A DNA stretch of 44,196 nt from Nitrosomonas sp. Nm132 (GCF_900100485.1 NZ_FNDH01000021.1:1-44196); one strand, 5' to 3'. Counted from the stretch's first letter, positions 19,511 to 28,302 are shown. Numbers and translations: made by a program. The notes: generated from the letters alone by a model not told the origin.

Positions 19511-19656
19511 GAGTTTGAAGGTGTCGAATGTGGCGATACAAACCATGGAGATGTAGTCGGAGCGGCCGCGTATTAGCCTGTGGAGAAGCGGTGCGGTCAG
19601 ATTCTTCCAGGAGCCAGGAATCCACCGAAGTACGTAAGGCTTGCGTCTTGCCTTAG
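19511..19656 (+). pseudogene. TnpB (IS200/IS605 family) C-terminal fossil
   Basis: From 19511 one frame reads EFEGVECGDTNHGDVVGAAAY then a stop at 19574-19576. Intact TnpB has a zinc-finger end of the form FECxxCGHxDHADVNAAKNI, so the first Cys is lost. A second frame continues LACGEAVRSDSSRSQESTEV and ends at a TAG at 19654. That string is the usual TnpB tail. A frameshift near 19570 separates the two. The rest of the gene is gone. The adjoining right end of the element survives. Confidence 0.75.
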
Positions 19657-20387
19657 TAGGAATCTCCCGCCTTTAGGCGAGGAGGACTGTCAAGAGTAGC
19701 TAGAGAAAGTATATCGGTAAGTTCCTCATGAGAATATTTTCCAATTTTATTTCGAGCGTATGCAAATAAAACAGGCATATCGAAATTTTCATCTTTCATG
19801 CTTTCTACAAATACCGATTGGAAACAAGATGAAAGCTCCCTCATCAGACTCTTCCTGGTAAATTTAATCACATGGCTGGGCTCGTCTATTGGCCCCAGAC
19901 AATTGTCAGGAACAAAAATGATTAATGAGCCCGAAGGCTTAAGAATTTGCTGCAATCCACGCAGGAATTTTTGCCGCCTAATGATATGTTCAAGTACCTG
20001 AGATGCAATTACAACATCGTACTGTTGATCAAGGGGCGGGAGATGAGGTAGTTTGGCATGATGCATCGTAATCCCATGTTTACCGAGAACTTCGACAGCC
20101 CGTCTTGAAATCTCGAGACCTTCAAGATTTCTATAGTCGTGCTCTTTTAGATATTGAAGTAGTGTGCCGGTACCGCAACCAACATCCAGTATGCGGTCTG
20201 CTGGTGATGTCAGCGCTTTTATTAACCTGTTCTTGGTTGGCCAGTCACGACTTCCAGCTTGCCAGCTCACATCAAAAGCATAATCCCAGTATTCTTCTGA
20301 TTTATGCTCAGCATGCATGTTTGCCAACAAGTGGTAACCAAGCGGGAAATGTTCAGAGAAAAAGGCTTTGATACGCCAGGGGATCAT
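19653..20387 (-). CDS. Class I SAM-dependent methyltransferase with IS-derived C-terminus
   Basis: This 244-residue protein has the Rossmann SAM-binding motif RILDVGCGTGTLLQYL (about 66-81), the acidic LEGLEISRRAVEVL, YDVVIASQVLEHI (motif with the conserved Asp and His) and LKPSGSLIIFVPDNC. This architecture is common in methyltransferases of polysaccharide loci (Methyltransf_11/23 type), where they methylate a sugar hydroxyl; the substrate here is unknown. The last 13 residues, LDSPPRLKAGDSY, are encoded by the reverse strand of an IS200/IS605 right end, so the native C-terminus has been replaced. The catalytic core is complete and the enzyme may still function. It is read toward, and ends against, the flippase gene. 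Confidence 0.88.
   Translation of the reverse strand: MIPWRIKAFFSEHFPLGYHLLANMHAEHKSEEYWDYAFDVSWQAGSRDWPTKNRLIKALTSPADRILDVGCGTGTLLQYLKEHDYRNLEGLEISRRAVEVLGKHGITMHHAKLPHLPPLDQQYDVVIASQVLEHIIRRQKFLRGLQQILKPSGSLIIFVPDNCLGPIDEPSHVIKFTRKSLMRELSSCFQSVFVESMKDENFDMPVLFAYARNKIGKYSHEELTDILSLATLDSPPRLKAGDSY
19664..19693 (+). mobile_element. IS200/IS605-family right-end hairpin
   Basis: CTCCCGCCT, a TT loop and AGGCGAGGAG form a stem-loop followed by ACTGTCAA. This is the characteristic right end of IS605-type elements and corresponds to the 3' part of the guide (omega) RNA scaffold made by intact relatives. On the minus strand it encodes the last codons of the methyltransferase at 19653-20387. Confidence 0.75.
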
Positions 20388-20494
20388 ATCGTTACTCCGT
20401 GGTTATTTCTCAGAAAAGATCTACATCTATTTTGCAATTTATAGATTGGATTGCACCTGATTTCATTTTCACTTTTTTGATCTTATAAAATAAG

Positions 20495-21181
20495 CTAGAT
20501 GTTTTTGTTTTGATACCGCCGATAATAAATGCTCTTACTTGACGTTGCCGGAATGCGGATGTAGATGACCTGACCCAGATGTTTTAATCCGGCCTTGATT
20601 ATTCCACGTTGCGATGCAAGGTTTTTATGGTCCGCCATCATGTAAATACGCTCTATCCCGCTTTGAAAGAGTAAATGTGATAAAAATTGGATCATATAAG
20701 GATACACTCCAAGACCTCTGCATTTTTCTAACGTAAAGCAATTAACAATTTCTACTTCATGATCTTTGAGAACCAATCGTTGAAAAGGCTCTTTTGAATA
20801 TTCGCTGGCGGTATATACCCAGCTGATATGGACCAATTCTCCATCCTTGTAAGCGCCATAGGCAGTTTCAATTCCACGCGTTACATAATATAGCTTTGCC
20901 TGCTCCGAGAATCTCCCAGTATCAAGTGTGAGCGCTATTAAATCTTTACCGGTTAGCTTTTTAACATTCAGATCGGATCGGGGATTAAAAGGTATCATCT
21001 CACTATAGTTGCAACCGAATAGCTCTAATCTGTTAAAGTCAATAATAAAGCCAGAAAAGTTTTGTTTTGCCCGCATAAGATACCCTAAAGCGGATTTGGT
21101 AAGGGTAATTACCTTTTTGGGGAGCGCCTGTACTGTCAACATAGGATTACCTAGTGGAAATAGGAATATGCTTGGCATCAA
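20495..21181 (-). CDS. GNAT-family N-acetyltransferase
   Basis: This 228-residue protein has its GNAT acyl-CoA-binding core in the C-terminal half. It contains HEVEIVNCFTLEKCRGLGVYPYMIQ, where R/G-x-x-G (CRGLGVYP) is the CoA pyrophosphate loop, then IYMMADHKNLASQRGIIKAGL. The N-terminal half (residues 1-90), with NRLELFGCNYSEMIPF, is specific to this group. It sits between the methyltransferase and a FemAB-like gene on the same strand, 83 bp from the latter, so it is probably an acyltransferase that decorates an amino sugar or a lipid-linked intermediate. The substrate is not deducible. No membrane segment is seen. Confidence 0.78.
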   Translation of the reverse strand: MMPSIFLFPLGNPMLTVQALPKKVITLTKSALGYLMRAKQNFSGFIIDFNRLELFGCNYSEMIPFNPRSDLNVKKLTGKDLIALTLDTGRFSEQAKLYYVTRGIETAYGAYKDGELVHISWVYTASEYSKEPFQRLVLKDHEVEIVNCFTLEKCRGLGVYPYMIQFLSHLLFQSGIERIYMMADHKNLASQRGIIKAGLKHLGQVIYIRIPATSSKSIYYRRYQNKNI

Positions 21182-21264
21182 GAATCATAACGAAGCAGTT
21201 TACGCTAGATAATTTGAACAGAAATGGAAATCTTCATTAGATTTTACTGGTTCTTAATGGATAC

Positions 21265-22386
21265 TTAATCTGTGATCGGGGTATCAGCAAGATTAATCCA
21301 CTCAATACCTAAGTCAATTTGTCGGCGAAATAGGGGTGGAATTTCAGCATTCCAGCCAATGGCCCTTAATTTGTTTTCTCTATACGCAAGTAGTGGCGTG
21401 GATGCCAGCATAGATTGAGCTATCGGTGATGCTAAGTTGATTTTTACCCCCACGAAATAATTCATCATATGGGTCTGACCGCGTTCAATTTCAGAAGCCG
21501 GCGTGACTAGGTTGGCGCCTAATTTAAGTTTGAAATTAAGCGGGCCATCGTTTACAAATGGATTACTTGAACCTAAATTGACATATTTAAAATTATTTTC
21601 TTGCGCCCAAATGAAAGATTGATTGTACAAAGCTGTTACAACACCTTTTTTTAGCCAAGTAACATCACCATTTCGCCAGCCAATATTAGCTATGCGAACA
21701 GTATCCGCACTTTCCAGCGCAAGCAAAATAGCGCCAATCCAATGATCTCCCAGATATGCACCTATAAGAAAACCATTCTGGTATGTATGTTCGATATTTT
21801 CCCATTTCGATAAGAATGCCCGATCTTCATGCCGTGTTTTGACAGTTGGAATAAGCATTTGATGAAAAAATTCGTGAATCGCTTTGTCGTTTCTCAATAG
21901 TGTAAATTGATATCCTATACGGCGTGCTATACGCAAATCATCCTTTGCTCCTTTGCTGGTAATGATTTCCGTAATTGGTTTATTCAAGTTAATACGGCAA
22001 TTTACAAATAAGGGAATAATATGCCATCCGCGGGAGGCATATAATGGTAGAGTCAGGGGATTCAGAGGGCATAGTGATATATCAGCAGCTAATGCTTTAT
22101 TTCTCCCTCTCAGTATCTGGAGAAGTGAAAATTTACCTACTGGAAGGGGTTCAATCACATGACCCAATAGTTTGTGTGTCCAAGATGCATACTGAGGTTT
22201 ATTTCCATAATAAATGACAGTACCTTCTCCTGCGTTAGATGGGATAGGCGCGTGTATGCGGTAAGCGGGTATGGACCAATTTTGCAGGGTATCCTGAATG
22301 CTTATTGTTGCAACATCTATCGGATAGCGAAAATTGGCTGGCAAGGCAGCATGCAATTCCCGAAGTAAGGATTTGAGTGAATGCAA
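21265..22386 (-). CDS. FemAB/GNAT-like acyltransferase 1
   Basis: This 373-residue protein has a C-terminal domain of the GNAT/FemAB superfamily (Acetyltransf_6 type). Matching features are KGAKDDLRIARRIGYQF, FLIGAYLGDHWIGAILLALE, GVVTALYNQSFIWAQENNFKYVNLGSSNPFVNDGPLNFKLKLGANL. The last segment, ending with the K-x-x-x-G of the acceptor fold, is the diagnostic one. In exosortase-linked EPS loci such proteins are common and are assumed to transfer an acyl or aminoacyl group to sugars or peptides. The start codon lies 3 bp after the stop of the next FemAB-like gene, so the two are translated as a pair. No signal peptide is present. Confidence 0.8.
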   Translation of the reverse strand: MHSLKSLLRELHAALPANFRYPIDVATISIQDTLQNWSIPAYRIHAPIPSNAGEGTVIYYGNKPQYASWTHKLLGHVIEPLPVGKFSLLQILRGRNKALAADISLCPLNPLTLPLYASRGWHIIPLFVNCRINLNKPITEIITSKGAKDDLRIARRIGYQFTLLRNDKAIHEFFHQMLIPTVKTRHEDRAFLSKWENIEHTYQNGFLIGAYLGDHWIGAILLALESADTVRIANIGWRNGDVTWLKKGVVTALYNQSFIWAQENNFKYVNLGSSNPFVNDGPLNFKLKLGANLVTPASEIERGQTHMMNYFVGVKINLASPIAQSMLASTPLLAYRENKLRAIGWNAEIPPLFRRQIDLGIEWINLADTPITD

Positions 22387-22389
22387 GTT

Positions 22390-23355
22390 TTATTTCCTCA
22401 TGGAGGATAACATGCGTTGGAGAAAGCCGGAGATAACGCCATTTGGTATAAATCTAGCTGCTTGAAGTTCTATCTGCTCTGTTGCGGCACCAAAACCCGT
22501 TTTAAACTTGACTAATCCTGATTCAGGATTGGGATCATCAGTTCCTCCTAGATTGAATGATTCCTTACCTTCATCACGAAGCGTAGAAGCAATTTCATGA
22601 ATGAGAAAGTGAGCTGCGCCACATTCCATTCCTTCCAGACTGGTTCCCTGGGTATGACTGTAGCCGGTTTTTTCAGCTAACAATATGATGTTCGAGGAAA
22701 GTATTTGATCGGCAGCGACTGCGCAAAAAATTTCAGCAGCACCAGAATCAATGAGCTTAGAAAAATTTTCTATTGAGACCGAGGTATGGACATTCTCTCC
22801 ACGTTCTTTGCGTCGATGCATAGAAGCGCTAATTAAACGGGCATGTGTTGCAATCGCTTCTTGATCTTTTCTGCGTTGCATTTCTACGCCTGTTTTTTTT
22901 GCGCGTTTTATCCTGTAAGCGTGCCCTTTAGACATTTTTTTCAGTATGTCTGGATGCTTTAGGCTTAATGCAAACTCCCATCTGGTTTTACGTTCTATTT
23001 CATGCACTAGATTTGGAATTATTCCACCCGGGGAGCAAAAGCTGTTTACTGATAAAGCAGTAACCCCATTATTGTGACAAAAATTTATTAGATTCTGCCA
23101 GAATGGTTCATCAGCCGGGATATCGGGCACAGAGGGAATTTCTACTGAGCGTCTCAACCGCCCGGTTTTCATAAATGCAAGGCAGTAAGTTTTTGATTGG
23201 GTAAAATTATTGCTTAGTAACCAGGGTGTAAATCCCTGGAGGCGCCGATAGGCAATATATTCGCTTGTATAGAATGGATTATGTGAATTAAGCGTGACTA
23301 CTTCTTGAATCTGAGGTGATGTTGTATCGATTGCCGCTGCAAATATTTCAGTCAT
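22390..23355 (-). CDS. FemAB/GNAT-like acyltransferase 2
   Basis: This 321-residue protein (from the ATG at 23355; a TTG at 23391 would add 12 residues) belongs to the same Acetyltransf_6 group as its neighbour. It contains KKMSKGHAYRIKRAKKTGVEMQ, AAEIFCAVAADQILSSNIILLAE and EGKESFNLGGTDDPNPESGLVKFKTGFGA. The final block carries the conserved GG and K-x-G. It is the first gene of a minus-strand pair. The start is uncertain because neither candidate has a clear ribosome binding site. It probably acts with acyltransferase 1 in modifying the EPS. The function is unproven. Confidence 0.78.
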   Translation of the reverse strand: MTEIFAAAIDTTSPQIQEVVTLNSHNPFYTSEYIAYRRLQGFTPWLLSNNFTQSKTYCLAFMKTGRLRRSVEIPSVPDIPADEPFWQNLINFCHNNGVTALSVNSFCSPGGIIPNLVHEIERKTRWEFALSLKHPDILKKMSKGHAYRIKRAKKTGVEMQRRKDQEAIATHARLISASMHRRKERGENVHTSVSIENFSKLIDSGAAEIFCAVAADQILSSNIILLAEKTGYSHTQGTSLEGMECGAAHFLIHEIASTLRDEGKESFNLGGTDDPNPESGLVKFKTGFGAATEQIELQAARFIPNGVISGFLQRMLSSMRK

Positions 23356-23773
23356 TTTATTTATAAAAGATGGATTCGAGAGTGTCACCAAATAATATTT
23401 TACGGAAAATCAAGAAGTATCAATCAATCTTTTTCAAAACCAAAGAGAAAACAAACCTAATCTTGCTTATTTTTTTAGATAAAGATTTTAAGTTTGTTTA
23501 TGGTAGGCTGTTACTAAATGAAAGGGTGCTCTCATCGCATCAAAAAATTGGAGCTTGAAGTGCGCGCTTACTATTACGAGACGATAGAGTGCAATTAAAG
23601 AAGCATCAATTTTTTATTTGTTTGCGCCCATGAGGCCCAAAAGTATATATTCCAGTTGATTGAATTCGATCAAATGATGAAGCGAAATAGATCTATGCTT
23701 AGTGTTTTGTCGGATTTCTTTAGGTTAGGATGATTCAGGCTTGAGCTCTACATAATGGAAAGAAGGTGAGAAA
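23356..23773. other. Divergent intergenic region (418 bp)
   Basis: This AT-rich gap lies between two divergent EPS transcription units. It must hold promoters for both sides. A ribosome binding site, AAGGTGAG, precedes the TTG start at 23774. No coding remnant, hairpin terminator or known repeat was recognised. Confidence 0.5.
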
Positions 23774-25039
23774 TTGAAGTTTACTACAGCCATACGTTTT
23801 TTGCGTGATAGCAAAGCAGGTCCACGTCAAAAATACTGGGAGATCAGGAGCCTGGCAAGTGAGGTGCTGCGATTATTTGAGCGCAGCAATCGAGAATTTA
23901 TGCAACATGTTTTACAAGATTTATGGCGTTATATTACCTCCTCGATTCGTTCTGACAGTGATGAATCCCCTCTTCGAATTCAGTCGGCAGTTGATTGGCT
24001 GCTGCGAGCGCAGCGGGAAACGCCTGATGATGGCGTGTCGCTTGGCTATTTTCCTTGCCGTAGTGAACCAGAAAAGTGGATGCCGTCTTATCCTGAAACA
24101 ACAGGTTATATTATTAGCACGCTACTGTCCTATGCCGAGCGTTTTGAGGATAGCCGTGTTCGAGACGCTGCGCTTAGAATGGCGTATTGGGAAGTCGCGA
24201 TTCAAATGCCATCGGGAGCAGTGCAGGGTGGGCCGGTTTGTCCACCGGAGCAACAAACTCCGGCAGCATTTAATACTGGTATGGTGCTAGACGGGTGGTG
24301 TTCTGCGTATAGTGCAACAGGTAATAAAATTTTTCTGGAAGCTGCCGGTCGAGCGGCTGATTTTTTGATGGCCGATATTAACGAAGCAGGTTACTTTCGA
24401 ACTAATGGTCATTATGTAAGTACTGATGAAATTAAAACCTATACTTGCTTGTGTGCTTGGGCAATGTATCGTTTTGGGACCCTCTCAGGGAAGCAGCGCT
24501 ATCAGCAGGCTGCAGTAAAGGTAATTGAAGCGGCAGTAAGTCAACAACATTCAAATGGTTGGTTTGCACATAATTGCCTGACGAGATCTACAGCGCCACT
24601 TACCCATACAATAGGCTATACCTTGCAGGGCATACTTGAGGTAGGGATACTTGCCCAATGCTCAGATTTCATTGCTGCAGCAAAAGCCGGGGTTGATCCG
24701 TTGATAGTACGTATTGATCGTTGTGGCCTGCTGTCAGGCCGCTTTTATGCTGATTGGGTGCCTGCAGTACGATCATCTTGCTTGACAGGCAATGCTCAGA
24801 TAGCAGTTGTCTGCTTCCGTCTTTATGAGGTGACTGGCCTGATGCACTATAAGCAAGCTGCAGATTTGCTCGTAAATGCTCTAAAAGCGCTACAAGTGAT
24901 TAATTCACCCAATTCAGCATTCAATGGTGCAATTGCCGGTTCATTTCCCATTTTTGGCGGATACATGCGAGCAGGCTATCCAAACTGGGCCACCAAGTAT
25001 TTTATTGATGCCTTGTTATTGCAGCATCAATGTAGTTAA
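23774..25039 (+). CDS. Unknown protein with alpha-helical (six-hairpin-like) fold in EPS locus
   Basis: This 421-residue protein has no signal peptide or membrane segment. It shows repeated helical pairs with motifs like AVDWLLRAQR, SYPETTGYIISTLLSYAE, GMVLDGWCSAYSATGNK, AVKVIEAAVSQQHSNGWFAHNCL and LTHTIGYTLQGILEVG. The G-W/F and H-T-I-G-Y pattern is reminiscent of (alpha/alpha)6-barrel enzymes such as N-acylglucosamine epimerase-type proteins, unsaturated glucuronyl hydrolases and polysaccharide lyases. I do not recognise the exact family and do not assign an activity. The start is TTG, supported by AAGGTGAG a few bases upstream. It lies 54 bp before the O-ligase gene. A role in processing the EPS or its precursor is inferred from position. 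Confidence 0.7.
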   Translation: MKFTTAIRFLRDSKAGPRQKYWEIRSLASEVLRLFERSNREFMQHVLQDLWRYITSSIRSDSDESPLRIQSAVDWLLRAQRETPDDGVSLGYFPCRSEPEKWMPSYPETTGYIISTLLSYAERFEDSRVRDAALRMAYWEVAIQMPSGAVQGGPVCPPEQQTPAAFNTGMVLDGWCSAYSATGNKIFLEAAGRAADFLMADINEAGYFRTNGHYVSTDEIKTYTCLCAWAMYRFGTLSGKQRYQQAAVKVIEAAVSQQHSNGWFAHNCLTRSTAPLTHTIGYTLQGILEVGILAQCSDFIAAAKAGVDPLIVRIDRCGLLSGRFYADWVPAVRSSCLTGNAQIAVVCFRLYEVTGLMHYKQAADLLVNALKALQVINSPNSAFNGAIAGSFPIFGGYMRAGYPNWATKYFIDALLLQHQCS

Positions 25040-25093
25040 TGAGTACTAACATATCAGTTCGATTTCTTATTAAGAATTAGGAGATCATTCCAC

Positions 25094-26449
25094 ATGAGAG
25101 ATTTGTTGGTCGCTGGCATAGTCTTTGGTGCGCTACCATTTGTGCTTTCTAATCCTCATATCGGTGTGCTTCTTTGGTCATGGATTGGCTACATGAATCC
25201 CCATCGGCTGGGATGGGGATTTGCCTATAATTTTCCTTTTGCCCTGATTATCGCAGGAACGGTCATAGTGTCCTTGCTTGTTTCCAGAAAGAAACTGGAT
25301 TTTTTCTGGACCCCTGCTATTGGCTGGCTTTTATTGCTAAATATTTGGTTTCTCATTACCACGATTTTTTCTCTACAACCTGAGGAATCATGGGTTCAGT
25401 GGAATAAGGTAATAAAAATTCAATTCTTCGTTTTTGTTACTTTGTGGGTGATGGGCGATAGAAAAAAGATCGAAAGTTTGATATGGATTATCGTGATTTC
25501 AATCGGTTTCTATGGCGTAAAGGGGGGAGCTTTTACACTTGCTACCGGAGGCGCTCATCACGTACTGGGTCCGGCAACGAGCTTCATCTCAGGCAATACT
25601 GAGATTGGTTTGGCATTAGTCATGATTGTCCCTTTGGTTTGGTACTTGTTCCTTCATACCGCCAATAAATGGATTCGTTTTGGATTAATTGTCGCTATGC
25701 TGCTTATATCAATAGCTATTTTGGGTACACAATCGCGCGGTGCGCTTTTGGCTATTGCGGCTATTGCTTTTTTTCTTTGGTTGAAAAGCCGGAAGAAGCT
25801 TGTTCCACTGATGGCAATACTTTTCATGATCCCCTTTGTTTTCATGTTCATGCCCCAGCAATGGCATGAACGCATGGAGACAATTAAGAATTATGAAGAG
25901 GATGGCTCCGCAATGGGGAGAATTACGGCCTGGACGTTTGCCTATAAACTGGCCAGTGCACGGCCATTAACTGGGGGAGGGTTCGAAAGTTTTAACGAAG
26001 CGAATTATGAATATTATGCACCTGGTTTAGTGAATACCAGTGTGAGTTTACACTATCCTGATGTACATAGTATTTATTTTGAAATGCTGGGTGAGCAAGG
26101 CTTTGTTGGTCTGGCCATTTTTCTGATTTTGGGATTGATTGCCTGGAGAACTGCCAACAAAATAATGGGATTAACTAAGCAATCTGCCGATCACAGATGG
26201 GCATATGATCTTGCTTCAATGATTCAGGTAGGCCTGGTAGGTTATGCTGTAGGCGGAGCATTTCTAGGTTTGTCGTACTTCGATCTTCCTTATCATTTTT
26301 TGGTTATACTTATCCTGACATCGCGGATTGTGCAGCAACAGTTTGCTACAAATCATCAACAAAGCCGGATATCTGGAATCGCTTATCAAGCAGCTATCAA
26401 TCCTAGAAGACGAATGGTTAATGAGGCAAGAAAAGCACAAAATACCTAA
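25094..26449 (+). CDS. O-antigen-ligase-like protein, exosortase A system type
   Basis: This 451-residue integral membrane protein has about 11 hydrophobic segments and begins MRDLLVAGIVFGALPFVLSNP, followed by VLLWSWIGYMNPHRLGWGFA. This N-terminus is the signature of the probable O-glycosylation ligase group that accompanies exosortase A (PEP-CTERM) systems. The long periplasmic loop contains QQWHERMETIKNYEEDGSAMGR, R and G residues of the Wzy_C/WaaL region, and YYAPGLVNTSVSLHYPDVHSIYFE with the conserved His. It would polymerise or transfer undecaprenyl-linked glycans on the periplasmic face of the inner membrane. It is the central gene of the plus-strand unit and overlaps the following methyltransferase gene by 29 bp. 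Confidence 0.88.
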   Translation: MRDLLVAGIVFGALPFVLSNPHIGVLLWSWIGYMNPHRLGWGFAYNFPFALIIAGTVIVSLLVSRKKLDFFWTPAIGWLLLLNIWFLITTIFSLQPEESWVQWNKVIKIQFFVFVTLWVMGDRKKIESLIWIIVISIGFYGVKGGAFTLATGGAHHVLGPATSFISGNTEIGLALVMIVPLVWYLFLHTANKWIRFGLIVAMLLISIAILGTQSRGALLAIAAIAFFLWLKSRKKLVPLMAILFMIPFVFMFMPQQWHERMETIKNYEEDGSAMGRITAWTFAYKLASARPLTGGGFESFNEANYEYYAPGLVNTSVSLHYPDVHSIYFEMLGEQGFVGLAIFLILGLIAWRTANKIMGLTKQSADHRWAYDLASMIQVGLVGYAVGGAFLGLSYFDLPYHFLVILILTSRIVQQQFATNHQQSRISGIAYQAAINPRRRMVNEARKAQNT

Positions 26450-27200
26450 ACTAAACACCAGACATCGATTTGAGGAAAATTGGCGCAAAAATTTTGAGAA
26501 ATTTGCGGTTTGTTCAGATGATGATGCAGGGATAGCAGGTTGGTCATCTACTGGACTGGAAACGCGATTACGCTATTTCATCCATTTCTGGGATAAGAAT
26601 CATCATGATCCTGGCTTGTGGCTAGATCTGGGATGTGGTGCGGGTACCTACTCAAGGTTTATTGCTGAACGAGGTATGCGCGTGATCGGCCTGGATTATT
26701 CTTTTCCAACTTTACAAAAAGCTAAAGTGAGAGGAAATTCCTCAATAAACTGGTGTGCAGCCGACGCTTCTAGGCTTCCTATAAAGCCAGAATCTTTTAA
26801 TGGCGCTATTTGTTTCGGTGTGACGCAGGCGCTTGAGAATTCATCGGCAGTCACTAATGAGCTTGTGAATGTAGTAATGCCCGGAGGGCAGATATGGATC
26901 GATGCATTGAATGGGGCCTGTATACCTCATCTTTGGGAGCGATGTTACCGCAGGCTTAGTGACCGTCCTATGCATTTGCGTTATGAATCATGGCGTCGCA
27001 TCAAAGCGATTATGAAAGCTAATGGTTTGGTTAATATTCAATTATATTGGTTGCCGATACTGCCTTCGCGTTGGGTTCGCTTCCAATGGTTGTTGGAAAC
27101 TTCGTTAGCCAGATGGATTTTTTACTATCTACCAGGGATAGGCCTTTTGTTTAGTCATTCATTTATAGTGTATGGCGAACGGCCTTTACAAAAACGTTAA
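26421..27200 (+). CDS. Class I SAM-dependent methyltransferase
   Basis: This 259-residue protein has a SAM-binding core reading GLWLDLGCGAGTYSRFIAERG, then VIGLDYSFPTLQKAKV, INWCAADASRLPIKPESFNGAICFGVTQ (motif II) and VMPGGQIWIDAL (motif III). The C-terminal region is hydrophobic (LARWIFYYLPGIGLLFSHSFIVYG), and this could be membrane-associated. The ATG at 26421 was chosen because the O-ligase stop lies inside it; an in-frame reading from 26328 would overlap by 120 bases. The gene is translationally coupled to the O-ligase. It probably methylates the sugar or lipid carrier of the EPS; the exact target is unknown. Confidence 0.82.
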   Translation: MRQEKHKIPKLNTRHRFEENWRKNFEKFAVCSDDDAGIAGWSSTGLETRLRYFIHFWDKNHHDPGLWLDLGCGAGTYSRFIAERGMRVIGLDYSFPTLQKAKVRGNSSINWCAADASRLPIKPESFNGAICFGVTQALENSSAVTNELVNVVMPGGQIWIDALNGACIPHLWERCYRRLSDRPMHLRYESWRRIKAIMKANGLVNIQLYWLPILPSRWVRFQWLLETSLARWIFYYLPGIGLLFSHSFIVYGERPLQKR

Positions 27201-28161
27201 TGCCAATTCTATGAAGATGCTGCCTCTGTTGTTTTCCCCTGCTGGTAAGAACGCAAGATTATCCATCGTTATTTACCATCGTGTCTTACCTAAGCCGGAT
27301 CCTTTGCTGGGTGGAAGTGATGTGGAAAGCTTTGAGACAGAGCTAAAGTATTTGACCAGAAACTTCAATATTCTTCCCTTATCTGAGGCCGTGAAAAGGT
27401 TGCGTAGCGGCACGCTGCCAAGTCGCGCTGTCAGCATTACTTTTGACGATGGTTATGCAGATAATGCCGAAATCGCTCTGCCGATTCTTCTGAAATACGG
27501 GATTACGGCAACATTTTTTGTGGCTTCTGGCTTTCTTGATGGTGGAAGAATGTGGAATGACACAGTGATTGAGTCAATACGTCAGGTGCAGGGGGAAGTG
27601 CTTGATCTTAATGAAATTGACCTGGGTACTCATGCAATGACCTCACTTGATGAGCGTAGACGGGCTCTTTCTTTCCTGATTGGAGCACTCAAGTATTTGC
27701 CGCAAGAAGCAAGGCAATCCCAGGTAGAGAAAGTAAGGGCTTTGATTTCTGCAGATTTGCCTGACAATCTTATGATGACTTCAGATCAGGTTAGACAATT
27801 ACATCATGCTGGAATGGGAATAGGAGGACATACTATCAATCACCCCATTCTGACCAGCATTGGAAATGCTGTCGCGCGTACTGAAATTGCTGAGGGTAAA
27901 GAAATACTCGAAGGAATTATACGCGCCCCTGTTCGACTCTTTGCCTACCCGAATGGTAAGCCAGGTAAAGATTATCAGGTAGATCATGTCAACATGGTCA
28001 GACAGTTGGGATTCGATGCAGCTGTTTCTACAGCATGGGGTGCTGCAAGAGATAGTGATGATTGCTTTCAACTGCCGCGCTTTACACCATGGGACAAAAG
28101 TGAATTCTTTTATGTGTCACGTATGGTACGAAATATATTCCACAAGATTGAAGTCGCTTAA
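27172..28161 (+). CDS. Polysaccharide deacetylase (NodB-type)
   Basis: This 329-residue protein has a carbohydrate esterase 4 / NodB domain. It has SITFDDGYADNAE (Asp92 and Asp93, catalytic base and metal), a second motif GIGGHTINHPIL with metal ligands His220 and His224, and RLFAYPNGKPG. It removes N- or O-acetyl groups from polysaccharide chains. It has no clear signal peptide, so it could be cytoplasmic or use a non-classical route; many EPS-locus deacetylases look the same. The start is either 27172 (overlap of 29 bp with the methyltransferase) or 27211 (MKMLPLL). Its stop codon is part of a 58-bp perfect palindrome. Confidence 0.88.
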   Translation: MANGLYKNVNANSMKMLPLLFSPAGKNARLSIVIYHRVLPKPDPLLGGSDVESFETELKYLTRNFNILPLSEAVKRLRSGTLPSRAVSITFDDGYADNAEIALPILLKYGITATFFVASGFLDGGRMWNDTVIESIRQVQGEVLDLNEIDLGTHAMTSLDERRRALSFLIGALKYLPQEARQSQVEKVRALISADLPDNLMMTSDQVRQLHHAGMGIGGHTINHPILTSIGNAVARTEIAEGKEILEGIIRAPVRLFAYPNGKPGKDYQVDHVNMVRQLGFDAAVSTAWGAARDSDDCFQLPRFTPWDKSEFFYVSRMVRNIFHKIEVA

Positions 28162-28214
28162 CCCGAATATTTCATAAATTGGCACGTGCCAATTTATGAA
28201 ATATTCGGGTTAAG
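28157..28214. repeat. 58-bp perfect palindrome, MITE-derived
   Basis: Centred on GGCAC|GTGCC at 28185/28186, every base from 28157 to 28214 pairs with its mirror. Each arm, CTTAACCCGAATATTTC onward, equals the left arm end of the fold-back MITE at 15281. It therefore carries two copies of one MITE terminus in inverted orientation with no interior. The stop TAA of the polysaccharide deacetylase lies in the left arm. It could form a very stable hairpin in RNA of both strands. Confidence 0.95.
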
Positions 28215-28302
28215 TGATCGTCACTGGCAGATGCATGAGCCGGGAGCATCCAAGTAATTCGGTTGGGATTGAAAACCCCGTCAAGATTAATTAATCTGAT
28301 CT

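Noticed and set aside
19560..19693. Group II intron 3' end
   Set aside because: The hairpin and flanking sequence match an IS200/IS605 right end and an adjoining TnpB tail; no domain V signature is present.
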